A DNA stretch of 64,000 bases from Lucinisca nassula (Eukaryota; Mollusca; Bivalvia; Lucinida; Lucinidae): positions 47,653,143 to 47,717,142 of the forward strand of contig OY757026.1 in assembly GCA_963580285.1 (NCBI GenBank), given 5' to 3'. A program made the position numbers and the translations under genes. Under the pieces are notes generated by a model. The model ran no database searches, was not told the origin of the DNA, and worked only from the letters and a program-made list of their open reading frames with translations. Of this stretch, positions 32,426 through 43,124 are shown one piece after another. Each line of letters starts with the position of its first letter. The first letter of the stretch is position 1.

Positions 32426-32426
<1 letters not shown>
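32040..32426 (-). mobile_element. LINE 3' end with (TAAA)n tail, minus strand
   Basis: Minus-strand frames include SEAQSKRAVTPSC, then KRRHTFKGSV, and a short C-terminal MPTACGLLRLHE just before a (TTTA)n tract at 32,040-32,105, which is a TAAA tail on this strand. This arrangement fits the end of a 5'-truncated non-LTR retrotransposon ORF2. The class is not assignable by eye. Confidence 0.45.
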
Positions 32427-32477
<51 letters not shown>

Positions 32478-32690
32478 TTTGACAACACGTCAAGCAAATC
32501 TAATATTAAGTCGGATCTTAAGTTAATTCCCGCCCTCCCAAATCTCCGACTTCTCAAAGGCCTAACGGAGGCGGGACCCCGGTCCAGAGACCCACCCGAA
32601 AGTCCGGAGAAACCCGAGATCGATACAGCGACCTACAATCCTACGTTAACACGCTTACCACTGCATGTACCGGGACAAAACGGTTTAGCT
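32427..32690 (-). mobile_element. SINE-D with (TAAA)n tail, minus strand
   Basis: On the minus strand GCAGTGGTAAGCGTG and GTCGCTGTATCGATCTCG are spaced like tRNA A and B boxes. A body ending near GACGTGTTGTC leads into (TAAA)n (32,427-32,483 as TTTA). The matching tail of the adjacent LINE suggests a partner relationship. Confidence 0.45.
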
Positions 32691-33161
32691 CATCGAAAAC
32701 ACAAATCAGAGAGCGCATCTGCGCAACCCGATCATGACGTTACGATAACGTGTGACATAACGCATTCTTTCATATCTCCAAAATGGACATTTTCCATAAT
32801 ATCATTCCGACCCATGCTCCAAACGCAGGTAGTGAAAGGCCTAATCACATGTTGCTCATTTGATTGTTGAATTTAGATTGTGGGTCTTTACAATCAGTAG
32901 ATTTAAAATCATATCTAATTATTGATCATATCGTGCTTACGTACGCTTTTATGTGTCTTTTATTGATGAAAGTTTAGTTAACCTGGAGAAGCCCTCATTT
33001 TCCTATTTTCAAGATAGAATAAGGCGTGTTCCTCTCATATAAATCATTTCCTCTTAAGATTTGAAATGTAAAACTGACTGTCTCTGAAAGATACCAAAGC
33101 AAATATAATATCATCTACTCCCATTGTGCTTCGTGTTTTAATTGTTAAGTTTCATTTACAG

Positions 33162-33247
33162 GTTAGGCGATGGCTGACAGAATGCAAACCTGAGAAGACT
33201 GGAGAAAATATGGAACGGTCATCATGCAGACTGACTTCTTTTAAAAG
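33162..33247 (+). other. Candidate exon a, unit 1 (86 bp)
   Basis: It is preceded by a T-rich tract and TTTCATTTACAG and followed by GTAGTT, so it has consensus splice borders. The frame starting at its first base (RRWLTEC...) is open throughout. The alternative ATG frame has an early TGA in this unit. Confidence 0.35.
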
Positions 33248-33446
33248 GTAGTTTTTTCTATAGACTTAAGTTAGACCTAAAAATGTATATTTAATATGGA
33301 TGCATGGACTGCTTGATATAACCAACACTGCAAGACATTATGGTTGTATTTACTATAAGTTGTATTGAAAGTTAATTCCTGCACTTAAATAGATAAAGGA
33401 ACTTTTATGTCTTCAGATACTGGCCTGATTTTCATCATTTTTATAG

Positions 33447-33532
33447 ATGACGTCTAAAACTTGGTAGTTTGCTAAGCGCAAAACCTGGTACTCCTCTCAC
33501 ACCTCCCTCACCTTGCATGCTTGAAGTACTAG
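33447..33532 (+). other. Candidate exon b, unit 1 (86 bp)
   Basis: Bounded by TTTTTATAG and GTAATG. The frame AKPGTPLTPPSPCMLEVL is open, but a TGA lies at codon 1-2 of that frame in units 1-3. Only unit 4 reads TTA there. Confidence 0.25.
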
Positions 33533-33746
33533 GTAATGGGCATATTTGTATGAGTTAGGAATTGGTTAAGTATTTTCTGAATATCTCATTTGACATCTGA
33601 ACAGGCGTTAATCATATTATTCGCTTTGTCAGTCCATCCGTCAATATAAATGGCAACATTTTGTGACAAAGTTTGCTTATGTTTTATTCCGTTATATATC
33701 ACTGTACCCGCTTGGTCTTGTGTTTGGTTTGTACAAACCAATTGGT

Positions 33747-33792
33747 TTTGTTTGTTTGTATTGGAGTTTTAAACGACCCAGTCAACACTCTT
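33747..33792 (-). mobile_element. SINE-B tail insertion, unit 1
   Basis: Only the 3' tail of SINE-B (TTGTATTGGAGTTTTAAACG) is present, between copies of the 14-bp duplication ACAAACCAATTGGT (33,733-33,746 and 33,793-33,806). Confidence 0.85.
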
Positions 33793-33971
33793 ACAAACCA
33801 ATTGGTACTAAGATAATTTCCAATAATGTATCCATCGATTTATTCTTTAGAGCTGAGATCAGACTGCTAGAAGACGCAGGCTAGTCATTTAAAGTCTTAA
33901 CTGACAATCGAAAGCCCTGATAACAAATTACATTTTCGGCGTCTTATCTGGACGTCTCCTGTTTGTCAATT

Positions 33972-34106
33972 GGTTTCTTTGGGCGACAGGGCTTGAGATG
34001 TCATTTCATCTCAGTGTTGGGTATAAGTCCCACAAAATTGGCAGCAACGTCTTCAAAATGACCTATACAGTGTTGAAGGGGACGTTAAACCTCAATTCAA
34101 ACAATA
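33972..34106 (+). mobile_element. SINE-A 3' part, unit 1
   Basis: GGTTTCTTTGGGCGACAGGG to GACGTTAAACCTCAATTC. The same truncated copy is in all four units, so it predates amplification. Confidence 0.85.
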
Positions 34107-34180
34107 AGGGAGGAAACAGTTGGCGCCTCTCGGGACATTTGGCTCTTCAGTGATCTACTGTTTTACATGATTTAAAAGTT

Positions 34181-34306
34181 ATGGCACTTCAAGAATATTT
34201 CATCTATATAATGGCTGCTCTAGTACGTAGTGGTGTGGCTGACATGAAGTCAGTCATTCTGATCGGGATCTCCATTGTATGTCTTAACCACTGTGATCTG
34301 GTTTAG
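34181..34306 (+). other. 41-codon ORF, unit 1 module alpha
   Basis: MALQEYFIYIMAALVRS then DMKSVILIGISIVCLN, ending in TAG. The length is the same in every alpha copy and there are no indels. It has a hydrophobic middle (VILIGISIVC). Differences among copies are mostly amino-acid changing, which argues against selection for a protein. Confidence 0.25.
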
Positions 34307-34430
34307 TCTGGTCTGGTCTGTTTTTTTTTTTGTCTTGTCTTGTCCCGTCCGGTCATGTCAGGTCAGGTCACTCCTGCTACAGGTACACTGTAACCCTGTA
34401 CAACCTGTGCCATTATGTGGTAGTGGTTGT

Positions 34431-34720
34431 GTGTTGAGTGTGGTTTGGTGTTGTGTGCTGGGGGTTGGTCTGTAATGAGTGTGGTTCGGTGTTGTGTCCT
34501 TGAGGTCTGGTCTCTGTTGAGTGTGGTTTTGTGTTGTGTGCTGGGGTCTAATCTATGTTGAGTGTGGTTTGGTGTTGTATGTTGGGATCTGGTCTGTGTT
34601 GAGTGTTGTTTGGTGTTGTGTGATGTTTCCTGGTCTGTGTTGAGTGTGCTTTCGTGTTGTGTGCTGGGGTCTGCTCTGTGATGAGTGTGGTTTCGTGTTG
34701 TGTTCTGTTTGACTGGTCAG
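34431..34720 (+). repeat. 41-bp minisatellite, array alpha, unit 1
   Basis: About seven units of 41 bp, such as CTGTGTTGAGTGTGGTTT then CGTGTTGTGTGCTGGGGTCT. The plus strand is almost pure G and T. Confidence 0.95.
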
Positions 34721-35001
34721 TTTATTCAATGCGCATTTTCTCAAAAACCCCATGAAAGTGAATTTATTATATTACGCCATAGGAAGATTTGCCAAAGCTC
34801 AAAGCATGTGGCCATTGGGCCAGTGGGCCTGTGTTGGTCTTTTGCCTCGAGTTTAGGGTCAGTTTTCTTTCTCAGAACAGCCAGAATCTTGTCTGTAGCT
34901 GTGATGTTCTAAATGATAAAGAATTGCCCATTCAGAGACCATGGCGCCTCTCGGGACATTTGGCTCTTCAGTGATCTACAGTTTTACATGATTTAAAAGT
35001 T

Positions 35002-35250
35002 ATGGCACTTCAAGAATATTTCATCTATATAATGGCTGCTCTAGTACGTAGTCGTGTGGCATACATGAAGTCAGTCATTCTGATCGGGATCTCTATTGTA
35101 TGTCCTAACAACTGTGATCTGGTTTTATCTGGTCTGGTCTGGTTCAATTGTCTTGTCTTGTCCCGTCAGGTCAGGTCGGGTCACCCCTGCTACAGGTACA
35201 ATGTAACCCTGTACAACCTGTGCCATTGTGTGGTAGGGGTTGTGTGTTGA
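35002..35250 (+). other. 41-codon ORF, unit 1 module beta (extended)
   Basis: Same 41 codons (with Y for D at position 21). The stop TAG has become TTA, so the frame runs on to 82 codons through the GGTCAGGTC stretch and into the minisatellite. Confidence 0.25.
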
Positions 35251-37306
35251 GTATGGTTTGGTGTTGTGTGCTGGGGGTTAGTCTGTTATGAGTGTGGTTT
35301 TGTGTTGTGTGCTGGGGTCTAATCTGTGTTGACTGTGGTATGTTGGGATCTGGTCTGTGTTGATTGTTGTTTGGTGTTGTGTGCTGTTTGACTGGTCTTT
35401 GTTGAGTGTGGTTTCGTGTTGTGTGCTGGGGTCTGCTCTGTGTTGAGTGCGGTTTCGTGTTGTGTGCTGTTTGACTGCTCTGTGTTGAGTGTGGTTTCGT
35501 GTTGTGTGCTGGGGTCTTGTCTGTGTTGAGTGTGATTTGATGTTGTGTGATGTTTCCTGGTCTGAGTTAAGTGTGGTTCGTCTTGTGTGCTGGGGTCTAG
35601 TCTGTGTTTAGTTTGGTTTCGTGTTGTATGCTGTTTCCTGGTCTGTGTTGAGTGTGGTTTCGTGTTGTATGCTGGGGTCTTGTCTGTGTTGAGTGTGGTT
35701 TGATGTTGTGTGCTGTTTAATGGTCTGTGTTGAGTGTGGTTTCGTGTTGTGTGCTGGGGTCTAGTCTGTGTTGTGTGTGGATTGGTGCTGTGTGCTTGGT
35801 TCTGGTCTGTGTTAAGTGCGGTATGGTATTATGTATTGTTTCGTGGTCTGTGTTGAGTGTGGTTTCGTGTTGTGTGCTGGGGTCTGGTCTGTGTTGAGTG
35901 TGGTTTGGTTGGTTGTGTGTGCTGTTTCCTGGTCTGTGTTGAGTGTGGTTTCGTGTTGTGTGCTGGGGTCTGCTCTGTGTTGAGTGTGGTTTCGTGCTGT
36001 GTGCTGTTTGACTGGTCTGGTTTGGGTGTGGTTTCGTGTTGTATGCTGGGGTCTTGTCTGTGTTGAGTGTGGTTTGATGTTGTGTGTTGTTTCCTGGCCT
36101 GAGTTAAGTGTGGTTTCGTCTTGTGTGCTGGGGTCTAGTCTGTGTTGAGTGTGGTTTCGTGTTGTATGCTGTTTCCTGGTCTGTGTTGAGTGTGGTTTCG
36201 TGTTGTATGCTGGGATCTTGTCTGTGTTGAGTGTGTTTTGATGTTGTGTGCTGTTTAATGGTCTGTGTTGAGTGTGGTTTCGTGTTGTGTGCTGGGGTCT
36301 AGTCTGTGTTGTGTGTGGATCGGTGTTGTGTGCTTGGTTCTGGTCTGTGTTGAGTGCGGTATGGCATTATGTATTGTTTCGTGGTCTGTGTTGAGTGTGG
36401 TTTCGTGTTGTGTGCTGGGGTCTGGTCTGTGTTGAGTGTGGTTTGGTTGGTTGTGTGTGCTGTTTCCTGATCTGTGTTGAGTGTTGTTTCGTGTTGTGTG
36501 CTGGGGTCTAGTCTGTGTTGGTGTTGTTTCGTGTTGTGTGCTGGGGTCCTGTCTATGTTGAGTGTTGTTTCGTGTTCTGTACTGGGGTCTAGTCTGTGTT
36601 GAGTGTGGTTTGGTGTTGTTTGCTGTTTCCTGGTCTATGTTGAGTGTGGTTTCGTCTTGTGTGATGGGGAGTTGTCTGTGTTGGGTGTGGTTTCATGTTG
36701 TGTGCTGGGGTCTAGTCTGTGTTGAGTGTGGTTTGGTGCTGTGTTCTGCTTACTGGTCTGTGTTGAGTGTGGTTTCGTGATGTGTGCTGGGGTTTAGTCT
36801 CTGTTGAGGATGCTTTGGTGTTGTGTGCTTCGGTCTGGTCTTTGTTGAGTTTGGTTTTGTATCGTGTGCAGTTGACTGGTCTCTGTTGAGTGTGGTTTCG
36901 TGTTGTGTGCTGAGGTCTTTTCTGTGTTGAGTGTGGTTTCGTGTTGCGTACTGGGGTCTATGTTGAGAGGTTTGGTGTTGTGTGCTTGGATCTGGTCTGT
37001 GTTGAGTGTGGTTTGGTGTTGTATGCTTGAGTCCGATCTGTGTAGAGTGTGGTTCGGTTTTGTGTGCTGGGGTCTAATTTGGTTTGGGTGTGGTTTGGTT
37101 TTGTGTGTGCTGGGGTCTGGGTTGTGTTGAGTGTGGTGTGGTGTTGCGAGCTGTTTCCTAGTCTGTGTTGAGTGTGGTTTTGTGTGGTGTGCTGGGGTCT
37201 CGTCTGCGTTGAGGGTGGTTTCGGTCGTGTGTGCTTGGGTCTGGTCTGTGTTGAGTGTGGTTTGGTGTTGTGTGCTGGGGTCTTATCTCGGTTAAGTATG
37301 GTTTCA
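35241..37306 (+). repeat. 41-bp minisatellite, array beta, unit 1
   Basis: About 50 units. Variant types (ending CTGGGGTCT, CTGTTTCCTG, CTGTTTGACTG, CTTGGTTCTG) follow an order that is largely conserved in units 2-4. Confidence 0.95.
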
Positions 37307-38149
37307 TGTTTACTATTTAATTGTCAATCATACAGCTTGCATTTAAATGAACTTCTTATGGGTGTTCGAAATTTGTATATGTAACATATATGTGTCATTT
37401 ACATACATGCACTTTGTAAACTTGGTAGTTTAAAAATATGCTGGCATATTGACTTTTATCGACAGTAGTGTGGTATGGCATGACATGGCATGGCATGACA
37501 TGGTATAAGTATTAAAATGTCACGTGTTGCACAGCAAATGATTAAGGTTTAATAGTAATTCATGAAACATATTAAAAGACAAACTCTAGTAAGTGAGAAT
37601 ATTTGCACTGACTGGTAGGAATCTTTTCTGGTAGCACACATTAACTTATATCTTTGTTGTGCAACAGTGCAACTCAGGGGAAAAGACAAAATACTTTTGT
37701 TTAGAATACCAGATTTATTCAATTTATTCAATGCGCATTTTCTCAAAAACCTCATGACAGTGAATTTATTATATTATGCCATAGGCAGATTTTCCAAAGC
37801 TCAAAGCATGTGGTCATTGGGCCACTGGGCCAGTGTTAGTCTTTTCCCTCGAGTTTAGGGTAAGTTTTCTTTTTCAGAACAGACAGAATCTTCTCTGTAG
37901 CTGTGATGTTCAAAATGATAAAGAATTGCCCATTCAGAGACCATGACTCTAAGCCATCTAAGAAGTGCCACCTCCAAGTCACTAACGAAGTGCCTATTAA
38001 GACTCCAAACCTTCAGATCATTGGTGAGAATGAAGGAGAAAAGGACTGGGGATGAGGTACAGCATACAAACGAGTAATCAACTAATTACACCCGCGCCTG
38101 GTTCTGACAATCATCCTATCAAATTACAGCGACACACAACGTGTAGGCA

Positions 38150-38427
38150 TGGCCCCTGCCCATCGTGGCTTGAAGAAATCGAAGGGCCGCACTGAAACCG
38201 ACTGCACACAAGTACTGGTAAACCGCTTAGCGGATCTAAGCCTACCTAAGCAAAGTGGTGCCATGCTTACAAACCCTATTGGTTTCATTGGGCGACGGGG
38301 CTTGAGATGTCATTTCATCTCCATGTCGGGAAAAAGTCTCACAAAATTGGAAGCAACGTCTCCAAAATGAACCTATACAGTGATGACGGGGACGTTAAAC
38401 CTCAAATCAGACAAACAAACAGACTAA
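38150..38427 (+). mobile_element. SINE-A, unit 1, with 13-bp duplication
   Basis: A near full-length copy between CAACGTGTAGGCA at 38,137-38,149 and 38,428-38,440. It is shared by all units. Confidence 0.9.
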
Positions 38428-38579
38428 CAACGTGTAGGCAACGTTTGTAATCCGTTGCATTGACGTAGATACACCATTTTGTAAACGTTATTTGGCCGAT
38501 AAAAAGAACTGACAAACAGCGTTTATCTTGATCAGAAACCATCTGATCTCGGTCTACACTGTTTGCAAAAGTCGGAGCT

Positions 38580-38702
38580 GGGGTCGTTGGAATTGCCTCA
38601 ACGAGGCGGTTCTTATGCATACACACAACGTATCTTATATACATATATATATATGTACGCATTACATTCGCCTCAATGAGGCGACTCTTATGCATACAAG
38701 CA
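38580..38702. repeat. Double hairpin in linker 1
   Basis: TTGCCTCAACGAGGCGG and TCGCCTCAATGAGGCGAC form two MITE-H-like hairpins joined by an AT-repeat stretch. Confidence 0.75.
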
Positions 38703-38993
38703 ACCTATCTTATAGACATCAAGTTTAGACGACTCATATTAAGCTATAAGGATCAACTCTTGATTTCCTCCTATTGATAGTTTTTGACAAATCCCTGTTT
38801 ACAACAGTGGGCAAATCTATATTCGAATTTCTGTGTTGTTTCAGTTCTGGCTTTCTGTGTAACCTATTTTCACCGTTAAAACTTAAACATTATCCGTCTA
38901 AACATGACAACCTCTACCTTTGTCAACAGTGTAGATTCTGATCATTTGGCTTTCTGAAGACATCTGATCATTTGCCATACAGTTGATTTGCTT

Positions 38994-39091
38994 GTTGTTT
39001 GTATTGGCGTTAAACGGTCCAGTCAATACTATTTCGGTCATTTCTTAGCCGGTCAGTTTACCTATCCACACTTCCTGGGCAGGAGTATAGT
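38994..39091 (-). mobile_element. SINE-B 3' half in linker 1
   Basis: TTGTATTGGCGTTAAACGGT to CTATCCACACTTCCTGGGC, cut where the G-run begins. Also at about 47,578-47,671 and 55,071-55,162. Confidence 0.8.
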
Positions 39092-39381
39092 GGGGGGGGG
39101 GGGGGGGGGGTCAGCGATTTTGCTTCCCATTCTGTCGTTCGAGTTCCACTACATTCCCGTTGGCGATGCGGTTTCGATCCGCGGCATTCCCGTTCCCGTT
39201 CCATTCCGCTCCATTCCACTCTTACCTCATTCCAATTGGAACGGGAAACGCTTGGGGACCGCGAGACTGGTTCCCAGCATTCCAGTCATTAGCCAAAAAT
39301 TCGTTTCGTCAAATACAAATCGTTCCCCAAATCTCATAAGCAAAATCGCTGACGCTGACCCCCCCCCACCCCCCCACCCCC
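39092..39381. mobile_element. G-run/C-run TIR element, linker 1
   Basis: A 19-G run followed by TCAGCGATTTTGCTT mirrors AAGCAAAATCGCTGA followed by a C-run. The interior has repeated ATTCCCGTTCC/CCATTCCGC and CATTCCAATTGGAACGGG. It looks like a MITE of about 290 bp. Confidence 0.75.
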
Positions 39382-39489
39382 TGTAAAAAAATAAATGAAA
39401 GTTACAACAACAACAAAACAATAATAATAATTAAACAAATGGGCCGCTTCTGTGAGTGACTGAACATACATTATTTCGGAAATATTGAA

Positions 39490-40339
39490 GAAAACTTTTG
39501 AGACAACCCCACACTCTTAAATTTTGAAATGGCCGTATGCTATTTACAAGGTGGAAGATGCCATATGGCCCCAATTAGCAAAATGTGCACACCAAGGTCA
39601 TACGCAACAGAAACAGGCGCCTGATCGGGGCCTACATTGCTTCCAAAAGCTACAGACATTTCAAAATAAATTTTGAAGACAACACAACTAAAACTCTTAA
39701 ATTTTGAAACGGTCTTGGCCATTTGCAAGGTAGAAGATCCCATTTGACGCCAAATGGCAAAATGGGCAGATCCAGATCAGACTTAGCAGAAATAGGCGTC
39801 TGATCAGGACCTTAGTTTGCAAAAACATACACGAAAACACAACCTCATTCTCTTTAATTCTGAAATGGACTTGTTAAACTAACAAGGTGGAAGATGTCAT
39901 GTGGCTCCAATTAGCAAAATGTGCAGACCAAGAACATACGCAACAGAAACAGGCGCCTGCTCGGGGCCTTCATTGTTTCCAACAGCTTCAGACATTTTCA
40001 AAATAAATTTTGAAGACAACACAACCTCACACTCTTAAGTTTTGAAACGGTCTTCTGCCATTGACAAGGTAGAAGATCCCGTTTGACGCCAAATGGCAAA
40101 ATGTGCAGATCCAGATCAGACTTAGCAGAAATAGGCGTCTGATCATGACCTTGTTTTGCAAAAATATACACGAAAATGCAATCTCATTCCCTTTAATTCT
40201 GAAATGGATTTGTTCTTTTAACAAGGTGGAAGATTCCATTTGTCGCCAAATGGCAAAATAGCGCAGACCCAGATCAGACGCAGCAGAAAGTGACCTGTGA
40301 TCAGGGCCTACATTATATACAAAGGGTTAAGGCGTTTTC
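39490..40339. repeat. Degenerate 185-bp tandem repeat, linker 1
   Basis: About four to five units with TTTTGAAGACAACACAACC, GTAGAAGATCCCATTTGACG and CCAGATCAGACTTAGCAG. Minus-strand frames (LASNGIFYLVNG...) are repeat translations. Confidence 0.8.
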
Positions 40340-40738
40340 TAAACAAACAAAGACGCATTTAGTGATACATTTACCTCATGAGGGTCCGCAAAGGCCATCC
40401 ATGCCTCTAACTCTCTGCTTAAAAAAATGGTTGCTCATTTGATAGTTGAATTTAGATTGTGAGTCTTTACAATCAGTAGATTATATTCTCATCTAATTAT
40501 TGATCATGTCGTGCTTACGTATGCTTTTATGTGTCTTTTATTGATGAAAGTTTAGTAAACCTAGAGAAGTTTTCATGTGCCTATTTTCAAGATAGAATAA
40601 GGCGTGTTCTCTCATATAAATCATTTCCTCTTAAGATTTGAAATGTAAAACTGACTGTCTCTGAAAGATACCAAAGCAAATATAATATCATCAACTCCCA
40701 TTGTGCTTCGTGTTTTAATTGTTAACTTTCATTTACAG

Positions 40739-40824
40739 GTTAGGCGATGGCTGACAGAATGCAAACCTGGGAAGACTGGAGAAAATATGGAACGGTCATC
40801 ATGCAGACTGACTTCTTTTAAAAG
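40739..40824 (+). other. Candidate exon a, unit 2
   Basis: Splice borders CAG/GTTAGG and AAAAG/GTAGTT are conserved. Both the first-base frame and an ATG frame (MADRMQTWEDWRKYG...) are open here. Confidence 0.35.
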
Positions 40825-41025
40825 GTAGTTTTTTTCTATAGACTTGAGTTAGGCCTAAAAATGTATATTTAATATGGATGCATGGACTGCATGTATATAA
40901 CCAACACTGCAAGACATTATGGTTGTATTTACTATAAGTTGTATTGAAAGTTAATTCCTGCACTGAAATGGATAAAGGACCTTTTAAGTCTTCAGATACT
41001 GGCATGGTTTTTATTATTTTTATAG

Positions 41026-41111
41026 ATGACGTCTAAAACTTGGTAGTTTGCTAAGCGCGAAACCTGGAACTCCTCTCACACCTCCCTCACCTTGCATGCT
41101 TGAAGTACTAG
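41026..41111 (+). other. Candidate exon b, unit 2
   Basis: TATAG/ATGACG start and TACTAG/GTAATG end, as in unit 1. Confidence 0.25.
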
Positions 41112-41325
41112 GTAATGGGCATATTTGTATGAGTTAGGAATTGGTTAAGTATTATCTGAAGATCTCATTTGACATCTGAACAGTCGTTAATCATATTATT
41201 CGCTTTGTCAGTCCATCCGTCCATATGAATGGCAACATTTTGTGGCAAAGTTTGCTTATGTTTTATTCCGTTATATATCACTGTACCCGCTTGGTCTTGT
41301 GTTTGGTTTGTACAAACCAATTGGT

Positions 41326-41370
41326 TTTGTTTGTTTGTATTGGAGTTTTAATGACCCAGTCAACACTCTT
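41326..41370 (-). mobile_element. SINE-B tail insertion, unit 2
   Basis: Same insertion and ACAAACCAATTGGT duplication as unit 1. Confidence 0.85.
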
Positions 41371-41548
41371 ACAAACCAATTGGTACTGAAATATTTCCAA
41401 TAATGTATCCATCGATTTATTCTTTAGAGCTGAGATCAGACTGCAAGTAGACGCAGGCTAGTCATTTAAAGTCTTAACTGACAATCGAAAGCCCTGATTA
41501 CAAATTACATTTTCGGCGTATTATCTGGACGTCTCCTGTTTGTCAATT

Positions 41549-41682
41549 GGTTTCTTTGGGCGACAGCGCTTGAGATGTCATTTCATCTCAGTGTTGGGTA
41601 TAAGTCCCTCAAAATTGGCAACAACGTCTTCAAAATGACCTATACAGTGTTGTCGGGGACGTTAAACCTCAATTCAAACAAT
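41549..41682 (+). mobile_element. SINE-A 3' part, unit 2
   Basis: Same truncated copy as in unit 1. Confidence 0.85.
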
Positions 41683-41757
41683 AAGGGAGGAAATAGTTGG
41701 CGCCTCTCGGGACATTTGGCTCTTCAGTGATCTACAGTTTTACATGATTCAAAAGTT

Positions 41758-41883
41758 ATGGCACTTAAAGAATATTTCATCTATATAATGGCTGCTCTAG
41801 TACGTAGTCGTGCAGCTGACATGAAGTCAGTCATTCTGATCGGGATCTCCGTTGTATGTCTTAACCACTGTGATCTTGTTTAG
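41758..41883 (+). other. 41-codon ORF, unit 2 module alpha
   Basis: MALKEYFIYIMAALVRSRAA variant, ending at TAG. No indels. Confidence 0.25.
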
Positions 41884-41994
41884 TCTGGTCTGGTCTGTTT
41901 TTTTGTCTTGTCTTGTCCCGTCCGGTCAGGTCAGGTCACTCCTGCTACAGGTACAATGTAACCCTGTACAACCTGTGCCATTGTGTGGTAGGGG

Positions 41995-42658
41995 TTGTGT
42001 GTTGAGTGTGGTTTGGTGTTGTGTGCTGGGGGTTGGTCTGTATTGAGTGTGGTTTGGTGTTGTGTCCTTTGGGTCTGGTCTCTGTTGAGTGTAGTTTTGT
42101 GCTGTGTGCTGGGGTCTAATCTGTGTTGAGTGTGGTTTGGTGTTGTATGTTGGGATCTGGTCTGTGTTGAGTGTTGTTTGAAGTTGTGTGCTGTTTGACT
42201 GGTCTGTGTTGATTGTGGTTTCGTGTTGTGTGCTGGGGTTTTGTCTGTGTAGAGTGTTGTTTGGTGTTGTGTGCTGTTTCCTGGTCTGTGTTGAGTGTAC
42301 TTTCGTGTTGTGTGCTGGGGTCTGCTCTGTGTTGAGTGTTGTTTCGTGTTGTGGGCTGTTTGACTGGTCTGTGTTGAGTGTGGTTTCGTGTTGTGTGCTG
42401 GGGTTTTGTCTGTTTTGAGTGTTGTTTGGTGTTGTGTGCTGTTTCCTGGTCTGTGTTGAGTGTACTTTCGTGTTGTTTGCTGGGGTCTGCTCTATGTTGA
42501 GTGTGGTTTCGTGTTGTGTGCTGGGGTTTTGTCTCTGTTTAGTGTTGTTTGGTTTTGCGTGCTGTATTCTGGTCTGTGTTGAGTGCAGTTTCGTGTTGTG
42601 TGCTGGGGTCTGGTCTGTGATGAGTGTGGTTTCGTGTTGTGTTCTGTTTGACTGGTCA
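41995..42658 (+). repeat. 41-bp minisatellite, array alpha, unit 2
   Basis: About 16 units, twice the length of alpha in units 1 and 4 and equal to unit 3. Confidence 0.95.
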
Positions 42659-42890
42659 ATTTATTCAATGCGCATTTTCTCAAAAACCTCATGACAGTGA
42701 ATTTATTATATTACGCCATAGGCAGATTTGCCAAAGCTCAAAGCATGTGGCCATTGGGCCACTGGGCCACTGGGTCTGTATTAGTCTTTTCCCTCGAGTT
42801 TAGGGTCAATTTTATCTTTTTCAGAACAGCCAGAATCTTCTCTGAAGCTGTGATCTTCAGTGATCTACAGTTTTACATGATTTAAAAGTT

Positions 42891-43091
42891 ATGGCACTTC
42901 AAGAATATCTCATCTATATAATGGCTGCTCTAGTACGTAGTCGTGTGGCTTACATGAAGTCAGTCATTCTGATCGGGATCTACATTGTATGTCTTAACAA
43001 CTGTGATCTGGTTAAGTCTGGTCTGGTTTTAATTGTCTTGTCTTGTCCCGTCAGGTCAGGTCAGGTCATCCCTGCTACAGGTACAATGTAA
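42891..43091 (+). other. 41-codon ORF, unit 2 module beta (extended)
   Basis: MALQEYLIYIMAALVRSRVA variant. TAG is replaced by AAG, so the frame runs to 66 codons. Confidence 0.25.
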
Positions 43092-43124
43092 CCCTGTACA
43101 ACCTGTGCCATTGTGTGGTAGGGG

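Larger units (their letters stand above)
32852..40430 (+). repeat. Large tandem array, unit 1 (7.6 kb) with linker
   Basis: It begins TTGCTCATTTGATTGTTGAA. Order: 86-bp segment a, 86-bp segment b, SINE-B tail, SINE-A 3' part, module alpha (41-codon ORF then minisatellite), module beta (same layout), a TATGGCATGACATGG stretch near 37,472, SINE-A, then a linker with double hairpin, G/C-run TIR element and 185-bp repeats. The next unit starts at 40,431. Similarity is continuous to units 2-4. Confidence 0.92.

Noticed and set aside
35857..37384. Cys/Val-rich plus-strand frames in the minisatellites
   Set aside because: Plus-strand reading of the 41-bp G/T repeat; frames are short and broken by TGA of GTTGAG.
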